Shown here: one piece after another, positions 9,542 to 16,887 of the stretch
How the letters are laid out: the number at the start of each line of letters is the position of its first letter
Position numbering within the stretch: the first letter of the stretch is position 1
Source of the DNA: Psychromonas sp. psych-6C06
Lineage (GTDB): Bacteria; Pseudomonadota; Gammaproteobacteria; Enterobacterales; Psychromonadaceae
DNA length: 64,000 nucleotides
Direction: 5' to 3'
Assembly (NCBI RefSeq): GCF_002835465.1
Contig: NZ_PIZM01000001.1
Location: 186,001-250,000 of the forward strand
Made by a program: the position numbers and the translations under genes
Notes under the pieces: model-generated
The model's database searches: none
The model's input: only the letters and a program-made list of their open reading frames with translations
Told to the model about the DNA's origin: nothing

Positions 9542-10423
9542 ATGATTAATCAAAAATGGCTTTGTACATTTATGGACTTAGTGGAAACGGGGCATTTCAC
9601 TAAGACGGCGAATAATTTATATATGACCCAGCCTGGTGTCAGTCAGCATATTAAAAAACTTGAAATTCAGTTAAAAACACAATTACTACATCGTTATGAC
9701 AAACAATTTGAACTTACCCGTGCAGGACAGTTACTACACCAGTATGGACTTGCTAGTTTCAAGCTTAATAAACAATTAAAAAGTCAAATTAACTTTGATG
9801 ACCCGTATACGGGCCTCTGCTCTATTGCTTGCTCTGGAGCGATTGCAATTGACTTATATCCTGATTTTATTGATTACCAAGCATTACATAAAGGCTTAAA
9901 AGTAGAGCTTGAAGCTGCGCCGAATCAATCGATTATTAAAGGTGTGTTAGAAAATACAGTACATATTGGCATTATTAATCAGCAAGTACAGCATCCGCAG
10001 CTGGCACTACAAAAGCTTGGTAATGAGCCGTTATTATTAATTTTACCTGCCACCTATGCTACTAAAACATTAGACTTTGATAGCTTGAATGAGCTGGGTT
10101 TTATTAATCACCCCGATGGTTTTGAGTTTGTTGATAAGGTCATGAATGCTAATCAGTTTTCGGGGTATATGGGGAGTGATAGTTTGACCATCAGTGGCTA
10201 TGTGAACCAACTGAGTCAGATATTATTGCCCGTTGCCAAGGGGATTGGTTACACCGTGTTGCCGGAGCGCGCTGTTAAGCAATTTAATCACCCTGAGGCG
10301 TTGCACATCCCCGTTTTATCGCAAGTGGTTAATGATCCTCTTTATATCATTACTAAACGCCACTCGGCTTTAGCGCTTAGATATCAGTGGTTTATTGACA
10401 AAATGCAACAGCGCTTATGTTAA
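9542..10423 (+). CDS. LysR family transcriptional regulator
   Basis: 293 residues. The N-terminal winged helix-turn-helix (about 1-65) contains FTKTANNLYMTQPGVSQHIKKLE, the standard LysR recognition region, and is followed by a two-lobed effector domain. It is transcribed divergently from the polar amino-acid ABC genes, the usual arrangement for the operon a LysR protein controls. The effector is probably the transported amino acid or a product of it (inference). It converges with the marR gene, only 25 bp away. Confidence 0.9.
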   Translation: MINQKWLCTFMDLVETGHFTKTANNLYMTQPGVSQHIKKLEIQLKTQLLHRYDKQFELTRAGQLLHQYGLASFKLNKQLKSQINFDDPYTGLCSIACSGAIAIDLYPDFIDYQALHKGLKVELEAAPNQSIIKGVLENTVHIGIINQQVQHPQLALQKLGNEPLLLILPATYATKTLDFDSLNELGFINHPDGFEFVDKVMNANQFSGYMGSDSLTISGYVNQLSQILLPVAKGIGYTVLPERAVKQFNHPEALHIPVLSQVVNDPLYIITKRHSALALRYQWFIDKMQQRLC

Positions 10424-10448
10424 AATAGGCGCAACTTCACCCTCCTAT

Positions 10449-10901
10449 TTAAGATAAGCGGTTATTATCTAACCACGACATGAGCTTCTCGTTATCACGA
10501 AGAAAGGTCTCTAACTCCTCATCTTGCCAATCAGTGAAGCATAAACTGATATCCGGCTGTAGTTTTTGCATTACTTCTGCGCACAAATTTAAGCCTTGTT
10601 TGGTAATAGAAAGGTGGCGTTTACGCTTATCAAACTCATCTGTTGTCGCTATCAGTGCTGCTTTATCTAATAAACTGGCAACTAATTTAGTGATCCCCGG
10701 CTGGTTCATCTCCATCACTTGCGCTAATTCAGAGATGGTCCAGCTTCTATCTGGACGATGGCTGAAATGTGTTAATAACCCAAACTCAGAGCTTGTTATC
10801 GATAAGCTTTTAAATAGCTTTTGGGTACGGGTCGTCATTAGCTGTTGAATAATTCCAAGCAGAATAATAATTCGTGTTTCATTTTCCGCGCGTGAGTTCA
10901 T
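10449..10901 (-). CDS. MarR family transcriptional repressor
   Basis: 150 residues with a central winged helix (about 45-110) that includes the family stretch WTISELAQVMEMNQPGITKLV and a wing around DEFDKRKRHLSITKQG. It is divergent from the nitroreductase-like gene, and the shared promoter region holds clear palindromes at 10929-10942 and 10949-10966 that are well placed to be its operators. It probably represses both itself and the divergent gene and responds to a small molecule. The ligand is unknown. Confidence 0.9.
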   Translation of the reverse strand: MNSRAENETRIIILLGIIQQLMTTRTQKLFKSLSITSSEFGLLTHFSHRPDRSWTISELAQVMEMNQPGITKLVASLLDKAALIATTDEFDKRKRHLSITKQGLNLCAEVMQKLQPDISLCFTDWQDEELETFLRDNEKLMSWLDNNRLS

Positions 10902-10906
10902 TTGAC

Positions 10907-10966
10907 TTCCAAAGAATAGGTTGACTTATATTCCAAGGAATACTAAATTACATTCCATGGAATGTA
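10907..10966. promoter_or_regulatory. Palindromic operator array between marR and the nitroreductase-like gene
   Basis: TATTCC-AA-GGAATA (10929-10942) and an 18-bp perfect palindrome TACATTCCATGGAATGTA (10949-10966) share the ATTCC/GGAAT half-sites. Their centres are 22 bp apart, about two helical turns. A third, degenerate site TTCC-AA-AGAA (10907-10916) lies just upstream of the marR start. This is the expected architecture for MarR dimers bound on one DNA face. MarR ownership is inferred from position. Confidence 0.75.
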
Positions 10967-10997
10967 TATTTATTTTAACTCACAAAGGAAGTTCGCT

Positions 10998-12158
10998 ATG
11001 GATCGTCGTAATTTTATTCGTATTGTTGGTTTAGGCGTAGCAACAGCAACCCTAAGTAGTACGTTATCGGCTTGTTCGGATAACACAAATAAAGTGGATT
11101 ATGGTTGGAATGGACCTACAGCAAGCGAATCTGATATTCGCCTTAAATTATTGGCCTACGCAATTCTGGCGCCCAACCCGCACAATAAACAGCCTTGGTT
11201 AGTTAAACTTATTGACTCAAATCGAATTGAATTACTGGTTGATCAAAGCCGTTTATTACCAGAGACAGATCCACTTGCTAGGCAGATTCATATCGGACAA
11301 GGTTGCTTCTTAGAAAATTTAGCGATTGCTGCTAGTCATTACGGCTATCTTGCTGATATAGCGTATTTTCCACAGGGTGAATATAGCAATCGCGTGGTAG
11401 AGCTAAAAGCAGTTGCACGTATAGATTTGATAAAGCGCAGTGATATGCAAGAGGATCCGCTTTATAAACAACTGTTAATACGACAGTCTAATAAACGTAG
11501 TTACGATAATAGTTACTTAACTGGCGAACAAAAATTAGAACTTAAACGTCTTCCATTTATCAGTAATAGCCAATTAACTATTGTTGATAATGAAGCAGAT
11601 AATGGTTATTTACAGAAGGTGTTAACACAAGCAATGCGCATCGAAGGGACGAATAAGCAACGTGATTTAGAAACGATTAAGATGTTTCGATTTAATGATC
11701 AAGAGATCGAGCAATACCGAGATGGATTTGGTTTAGCACATTCAGGTGTCTCAGGTATTAAAAAGGTAATTGCAGAAACTTTTTTTCTAGACAGAGCCAA
11801 AACAGAACTAGACCCTACGCAATTTGCTCAGCAAAGCGTTGACTTAGCCCGTGAAATTAGTGAGTCAACGAGTACCTTTGCACTATTAGTTAGCAAGGAA
11901 AATAGTCGCTTAGCTCAGGTGAAAGCGGGCCGTGATTATTGTCGACTTAATTTAACCACCACCGCGATGGGTATTGCGCAACATCCAATGAGTCAAGTTT
12001 TACAAGAATACGACGATATGTTGCCCTTACAAGCAGAATTTAAACGCTATTTTAAGATTGATGCACAACACACTGTGCAGATGTTAGTTCGCTTAGGAAA
12101 GGCGCCAAAAACCGAGCATACGCCAAGACGATTGGTCAAAAACTTATTGCTTACATAA
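10998..12158 (+). CDS. Exported nitroreductase-like (Acg-type) flavoprotein with Tat/lipoprotein signal
   Basis: 386 residues from ATG 10998, chosen because AAGGAAG lies just upstream; the in-frame ATG at 10962 falls inside the operator and adds 12 unlikely residues. The N-terminus MDRRNFIRIVG carries a twin arginine, a hydrophobic stretch and a lipobox-like LSAC (Cys26), which suggests Tat export and lipidation. APNPHNKQPW (about 53-62) resembles the FMN-binding start of nitroreductase-fold proteins of the Acg type. C-terminal features of the fold are recognisable but divergent. The substrate is unknown. MarR control suggests a role in response to a toxic aromatic or quinone compound. Confidence 0.7.
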   Translation: MDRRNFIRIVGLGVATATLSSTLSACSDNTNKVDYGWNGPTASESDIRLKLLAYAILAPNPHNKQPWLVKLIDSNRIELLVDQSRLLPETDPLARQIHIGQGCFLENLAIAASHYGYLADIAYFPQGEYSNRVVELKAVARIDLIKRSDMQEDPLYKQLLIRQSNKRSYDNSYLTGEQKLELKRLPFISNSQLTIVDNEADNGYLQKVLTQAMRIEGTNKQRDLETIKMFRFNDQEIEQYRDGFGLAHSGVSGIKKVIAETFFLDRAKTELDPTQFAQQSVDLAREISESTSTFALLVSKENSRLAQVKAGRDYCRLNLTTTAMGIAQHPMSQVLQEYDDMLPLQAEFKRYFKIDAQHTVQMLVRLGKAPKTEHTPRRLVKNLLLT

Positions 12159-12325
12159 GGCGATTAATATTAATTTTTTATGGCAAATTTGATGCCGGTA
12201 AAGATTGCTTTTCAAAGGCATGCTATTGTTAATGTCTATAACTTATAGTTTTCTATAGGATAAAGCAAAACTACTAGATATATACCATAACATTAACCAG
12301 AGCAGGGCGCTCTAATTGAGGATAA

Positions 12326-13900
12326 ATGCAATTAAATAAAGATAAATACAGTATTGATAATACTGATTATACCGTTGGACAGGATAACGTAAAAAAATGG
12401 GGTTTTGATGTGCATAACCCTGTTTTTGGTATTAGTGCGGGTCTTGTTTGTTTTTTTTTAGCAGTGGTCATGATTGTTGAACCACAAACCTCTAAGGCTT
12501 TTTTGGATGGTCTTAAATGGGATATTATTGGTGCTTTTGATGGCTTATTCATGTGGTCCGCCAATATATTTGTTATTTTCTGTTTAGGGCTAATTGTCTC
12601 TCCTTACGGGAAAATTCGTTTGGGTGGAGATGATGCCAAACCTGATTACTCAGGCCTTTCTTGGATAGCAATGTTGTTTGCTGCCGGTATGGGTATCGGA
12701 CTTATGTTCTGGGGAGTGGCTGAGCCCGTCGCTTATTACACTGGCTGGTATGAAACACCATTAAATGTGACGGCTAATACACCGGAAGCAGCTAAACTTG
12801 CTTTAGGTGCTACGATGTTCCATTGGGGACTACATCCTTGGGCTATTTATGGCGTGGTTGCATTATCCCTTGCTTTTTTTGCTTTTAATAAAGGCTTACC
12901 TTTATCAATGCGCTCTATTTTTTATCCTATTCTAGGCGATAGAGCTTGGGGATGGGCTGGGCATATTGTTGATATTCTTGCAGTTTTAGCAACGCTTTTT
13001 GGCTTGGCAACATCATTAGGTTTAGGCGCACAACAGGCTGCGAGTGGTTTTCATCATGTGTTTGGAATCGATTCTGGATTGACCTTACAAATCGCTATCA
13101 TTGCCTTTGTTACCATGCTCGCAGTGGTTTCTGTCGTACGTGGCATGGACGGCGGTGTTAAGCTAATTAGTAATGTGAATATGTTACTTGCGCTTGCTTT
13201 AGTTGTCTTTGTTGCATTAGTTACCTTTGCTATCTCGATGGGGACTGTGCCTACTACAGTAATGGGATATATTGAAAATATTATTCCATTAAGCAACCCA
13301 ATTGGTCGTGAAGATGAAGCTTGGATGCATGGTTGGACTGTATTTTATTGGGCATGGTGGATTTCATGGTCACCATTTGTTGGCATGTTTATCGCACGTA
13401 TTTCACGTGGACGAACAGTGCGTGAATTTATTACTGCAGTATTGATTGTTCCAACGGTGGTAACTATTCTGTGGATGTCTGTATTTGGTGGTGTTGCAAT
13501 AGACCAAATCGCTAATAATATTGGTACATTAGGCGCAGAGGGGCTGAAAGAAGTTCCACTTGCAATGTTCCAAATGTTTGATGCGCTACCAATGGGTAAT
13601 ATTTTATCGGTATTAGCCATTGTTTTGGTATTAGTTTTCTTTATTACCTCTTCTGATTCTGGTTCGTTAGTTATCGACAGTATTACCGCGGGTGGTAAAG
13701 TTGATGCGCCTGTTCCACAACGTATATTTTGGGCAACTATTGAAGGAGCTATTGCGGCTGCTCTATTATGGGTCGGTGGCACGCAAGCGATTCAAGCATT
13801 GCAAGCGGGCGCTATTTCAATGGCGCTACCTTTTACCTTTATCCTTTTGATTATGTGCGTTAGTTTATTGATGGGAATGCGTACTGAGCCAAGAAGATGA
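12326..13900 (+). CDS. BCCT family betaine/choline/carnitine transporter
   Basis: 524 residues with about 12 membrane helices. GMGIG (121-125) is the substrate/sodium-site motif of sodium-coupled BCCT members. The tryptophan box WTVFYWAWWISWSPFVG (about 334-350) and the following RISRGRTVREF are the family signature. It imports glycine betaine, choline or a related quaternary ammonium compound for osmoprotection or as a carbon source. The C-terminal tail is short, unlike the long osmosensing tail of BetT. It is monocistronic, with a terminator directly downstream. The specific substrate is unresolved. Confidence 0.92.
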   Translation: MQLNKDKYSIDNTDYTVGQDNVKKWGFDVHNPVFGISAGLVCFFLAVVMIVEPQTSKAFLDGLKWDIIGAFDGLFMWSANIFVIFCLGLIVSPYGKIRLGGDDAKPDYSGLSWIAMLFAAGMGIGLMFWGVAEPVAYYTGWYETPLNVTANTPEAAKLALGATMFHWGLHPWAIYGVVALSLAFFAFNKGLPLSMRSIFYPILGDRAWGWAGHIVDILAVLATLFGLATSLGLGAQQAASGFHHVFGIDSGLTLQIAIIAFVTMLAVVSVVRGMDGGVKLISNVNMLLALALVVFVALVTFAISMGTVPTTVMGYIENIIPLSNPIGREDEAWMHGWTVFYWAWWISWSPFVGMFIARISRGRTVREFITAVLIVPTVVTILWMSVFGGVAIDQIANNIGTLGAEGLKEVPLAMFQMFDALPMGNILSVLAIVLVLVFFITSSDSGSLVIDSITAGGKVDAPVPQRIFWATIEGAIAAALLWVGGTQAIQALQAGAISMALPFTFILLIMCVSLLMGMRTEPRR

Positions 13901-13925
13901 TGTTTAAATAGGTGAAAATATGCGA

Positions 13926-13958
13926 AGCCACTTGGTGAATAACCGGTGGCTTTTTTTA
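13926..13958 (+). terminator. Rho-independent terminator of the BCCT gene
   Basis: AGCCAC-TT-GGT pairs with ACC-GG-TGGCT around a GAATA loop, followed by seven T residues, 25 nt after the stop. Confidence 0.85.
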
Positions 13959-13971
13959 TTTATAGCTATCG

Positions 13972-14079
13972 CCACGTTAAAAGTTTTGTAAATAGAAGAA
14001 CTATTTACTGTAACTTTCGCCTTATGCTACCTCCTTTTTCCTACGTAAAATTTGAACACTATATTAGTGGAATTGGCAT
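13972..14079 (+). repeat. Degenerate copy D of the dispersed MITE-like repeat
   Basis: About 108 bp aligning loosely with the right part of copy B: CACGTT..AAGTTT near the start, a CTATTTAC..AACTT..CGCCTT block, then a TAAAATTTGA..ATTAGTGGAATTGGCAT end. The left terminus is missing. The 84-residue ORF crossing it has no coding character. Confidence 0.45.
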
Positions 14080-14162
14080 AAGCCCTAAGGTTGGGTTGAA
14101 CCCGCAGGCCAAGGTTTGTTGTAAACATAAACTCGAAACAACGCCATTTCGATCTTTTAGCA

Positions 14163-14879
14163 TTATAACCAGAAATTTTTCAACGTACTATCAGGATTAA
14201 AATGGTAATTTACTTGTGCTTGGAACAATTCTGCAGTGGCAATGGCATCGGTCAACGCGTCATGTGCAGCATAACAAGGTAAATTATAGCGTGTTCGGCT
14301 ATTGGCAAGGCGAATTGACTGTGGACGTTTTCTTTTTAACCAATTGATAATACCTTGTGTTTGAGCTTGTTGAATATCAGATTCTATTTGCATGGTATCC
14401 ACCATGGGAAAAACAATCCCCTCATCAATAAGTGCGCGCAGATTACTATCTAAAAAGTCTCTTTCGATACGACGATAATGTACCACAATGACTTTACCTG
14501 CGAGTTCATCAAGTAACTGTTCTAAAACACGTAATAAGTTCGGCGCACTTTTTAGATCTGAATGTGTAATACCGTGAATAACAATAGAATCTTCTTGGAG
14601 ATTATCCTGTGGGTCGATGTACCATGCACGACTACTACGACAAAAAATGCGTTGTAAATTAAAGTGCACTAATCCGATACTAATTATACTATTTTTACTG
14701 GCATCTAAGCCGGTGGTTTCAAAGTCTAAAGCAACAAATTCGACATCTTTTATCGGGGTATCGTCATGATAAGTGCCTTTGTTATAAAAGCGTTGCAAAC
14801 GTTTATCCTTGCTGAGTTGCGCTTTTAACTTAAGAAAGGCGGGCCAGTTTAATACTTCTTTATTGGTAAAGTTATGCAT
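14163..14879 (-). CDS. DnaQ-like 3'-5' exonuclease (DEDDh)
   Basis: 238 residues. LDFETTG (51-57) gives the first two acidic ligands. A second motif (VIVHYRRIERDFLD) and the C-terminal HDALTDAIAT, with its histidine and aspartate, complete the DEDDh active site of the DnaQ superfamily. It probably trims DNA or RNA 3' ends. It starts 2 bp after the stop of the cNMP/CBS/nucleotidyltransferase-like gene, so the two are almost certainly co-transcribed. It is not the chromosomal DnaQ by context. Confidence 0.85.
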   Translation of the reverse strand: MHNFTNKEVLNWPAFLKLKAQLSKDKRLQRFYNKGTYHDDTPIKDVEFVALDFETTGLDASKNSIISIGLVHFNLQRIFCRSSRAWYIDPQDNLQEDSIVIHGITHSDLKSAPNLLRVLEQLLDELAGKVIVVHYRRIERDFLDSNLRALIDEGIVFPMVDTMQIESDIQQAQTQGIINWLKRKRPQSIRLANSRTRYNLPCYAAHDALTDAIATAELFQAQVNYHFNPDSTLKNFWL

Positions 14880-14881
14880 TT

Positions 14882-16759
14882 TTACAACTTATTCGCGTGA
14901 TAGCGGTATTTAAGAAAGTTCTGTGCATTGCTAAGAACTAAAAAGGCATCCTTTAGGTTACGACGCTCAAAATCAGACATATCTTCGGGCTCAATATTAT
15001 TATCTGGCTCTCTGTCTGCTTCAATATCGAGTGCTTGATGGCGAAGCCGTACCAATGAAATTAGTTCCATTGCATGGTATAAATCTTGCCCTTTAGATTT
15101 AGGTAAAATACCGGACTCAATAATATCTTCAAGGCGTAAAAATGAATTTTGTGCCTGTGAGCCAATAGCAAGTGCATGAATACGAATTAAGTCTGCAAGA
15201 GGGGCGGTACCTCGTCGCTTTAAATTTATAGAGTTATTATGACGACCATCTTTCTCCATCACAAAGTCTTTAAAAAAACCAAGTGGTGGTGTACGGTTGA
15301 GTGCGTTTCGTGCTAAACAGGCTAAGAAACGATTATTCTTTTTAGCTCTTCTTAAAATGAAAGCATTTAATTGCTCTGCCCATTTTGCACGTCCATACAC
15401 ACCTGTCAGATCAAAAAAGATAGAGCAGTTTAGTAATGCTTTTGGCTCTGGGTTATCAATCCAATCACTAAAGCATTCTTCCCATTGTTGTTGCGTTTTT
15501 CGGTATTCAGGTGTGGTTGCCATAATATCACCTGTACAATAGCTGTAACCACAAGTTGCTAGGCCATCGCAGACAAACTTAGCCAATTGTTCAAAGTATT
15601 CACCATGTTGTGCTTCGTCGTAACTATTATCAAGAATAATCGCGTTATCTTGATCTGTAACGAGCAATTGTTCATCTCTGGCCATAGAGCCAAGAGCTAA
15701 AAAGCAATAAGGAATAGGAGGCTCACCGAGGTGTTGCTCTGCTAACTCAAGTAATCGCTGTTTAAAGCTTCGCCCAATCTCTGACATTGCTCTACCCACC
15801 ATATGTGAGTTTGCATCCTCATTTACCATGCGCAGAAAACAATCTTTGAGTTGTGCTGAAAGTAGTGCTAAGTCTTCTGTGCTTTGTTGCTGGAAGATGC
15901 TACTAACGAACAGCAAACTATTCTGAGATTCGTAGCGAATAATGTCGCTTACTTCTATTAATCCAATCGGTTGTTTATTTTTGAGGATCGGGAGATGGTG
16001 AACGTTATGTCTAAGCATTAACAACATTGCTTCGAAAATATATGCATTGTGATCCAGTGATATCAGCTCTGTGGACATCACGTCTGATACTGGTGTATTG
16101 ACACTTAATCCAGTGGCAAGCACTTTTGCACACAAGTCTTTTTCAGTAATAATGCCTACGAAATTGTTATTTTGTGTATCAGGTTGGCTTGGATCATTAA
16201 TTAACGTTGCAGATACATTTTCTTCCGCCATTTTTTGTGCAACGGCTTGAATAGTGAAGTGATTTGGTAGCATTAACAAATCTCTGCTTAATAGCGTTTT
16301 TACCTTAGAAGTGGTCAAAGAGTTTGCATCATCACTAGTGCTTTCAATTGCTTGTTTTAAACGTGTGCTGTCTTCAACTTCTACAAAATCAGCAAAGCTT
16401 TCATATCTCTCACAGAATTGATGGAATGTTTTTTCGGGAATACAGTAAAGCAAGGTGTCTTTAACTGATTTTGCAGGAAAGCGAACTTTGTTATTGGTCA
16501 GTAAGCCCATCTGCCCAAATAACTTACCTTGATCAAGGCGATTATAAAGATCACCATTGCGACGGAAAATTTCTACAATACCACTGCGTATCATAAACAG
16601 TTCATTGATTCTATCATTAAGCTCGACAATGGTACTCTCAGCTCGAAAATAGGATATTTCGATGCTCTGTGTTAGTTCAACTAATGCATCTTCAGGTAAA
16701 TCGTCAAAGGGAGGATATTGACTAATAAACTCTTTTATCTCTAATAACTCTACTTCCAT
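14882..16759 (-). CDS. cNMP-binding / CBS-pair / DUF294 nucleotidyltransferase-like signalling protein
   Basis: 625 residues from ATG 16759, which is 5 nt after AGG; a GTG two codons earlier leaves no spacing. Domains in order: a cyclic-nucleotide-binding-like domain (about 10-130), a CBS pair (about 160-285), a DUF294 nucleotidyltransferase-like core (about 310-450) with GSMARDEQ and DQDNA, and a C-terminal helical substrate-binding domain (about 480-620). Proteins of this layout are thought to sense nucleotides and modify an unknown target. It is co-transcribed with the DnaQ-like exonuclease, a pairing I recall from other proteobacteria. The biochemical reaction is not established. Confidence 0.87.
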   Translation of the reverse strand: MEVELLEIKEFISQYPPFDDLPEDALVELTQSIEISYFRAESTIVELNDRINELFMIRSGIVEIFRRNGDLYNRLDQGKLFGQMGLLTNNKVRFPAKSVKDTLLYCIPEKTFHQFCERYESFADFVEVEDSTRLKQAIESTSDDANSLTTSKVKTLLSRDLLMLPNHFTIQAVAQKMAEENVSATLINDPSQPDTQNNNFVGIITEKDLCAKVLATGLSVNTPVSDVMSTELISLDHNAYIFEAMLLMLRHNVHHLPILKNKQPIGLIEVSDIIRYESQNSLLFVSSIFQQQSTEDLALLSAQLKDCFLRMVNEDANSHMVGRAMSEIGRSFKQRLLELAEQHLGEPPIPYCFLALGSMARDEQLLVTDQDNAIILDNSYDEAQHGEYFEQLAKFVCDGLATCGYSYCTGDIMATTPEYRKTQQQWEECFSDWIDNPEPKALLNCSIFFDLTGVYGRAKWAEQLNAFILRRAKKNNRFLACLARNALNRTPPLGFFKDFVMEKDGRHNNSINLKRRGTAPLADLIRIHALAIGSQAQNSFLRLEDIIESGILPKSKGQDLYHAMELISLVRLRHQALDIEADREPDNNIEPEDMSDFERRNLKDAFLVLSNAQNFLKYRYHANKL

Positions 16760-16825
16760 ATACACCTAGCTAATTTTTTAATTTATTAGAATATGAGTAT
16801 ACGCTTAATTTTAAAAATTTGGCTT

Positions 16826-16854
16826 ATAAAAAAAGGGATGCATTAGCATCCCTT
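16826..16854 (-). terminator. Rho-independent terminator of the chitinase gene
   Basis: AAGGGATGC / GCATCCCTT (16833-16841 and 16846-16854) form a perfect 9-bp stem with a 4-nt loop. On the minus strand it is followed by a run of T residues (16826-16834). Confidence 0.88.
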
Positions 16855-16887
16855 CGATTAGTCAAAAAGTGTTGTTAAAAAGTAATA

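Noticed and set aside
10480-10848. 122-residue ORF opposite marR
   Set aside because: Complete overlap with a well-supported MarR gene and no family features.
13946-14200. 84-residue ORF after the BCCT gene
   Set aside because: It crosses the terminator T-tract and degenerate repeat D and overlaps the end of the exonuclease gene; no coding signal.
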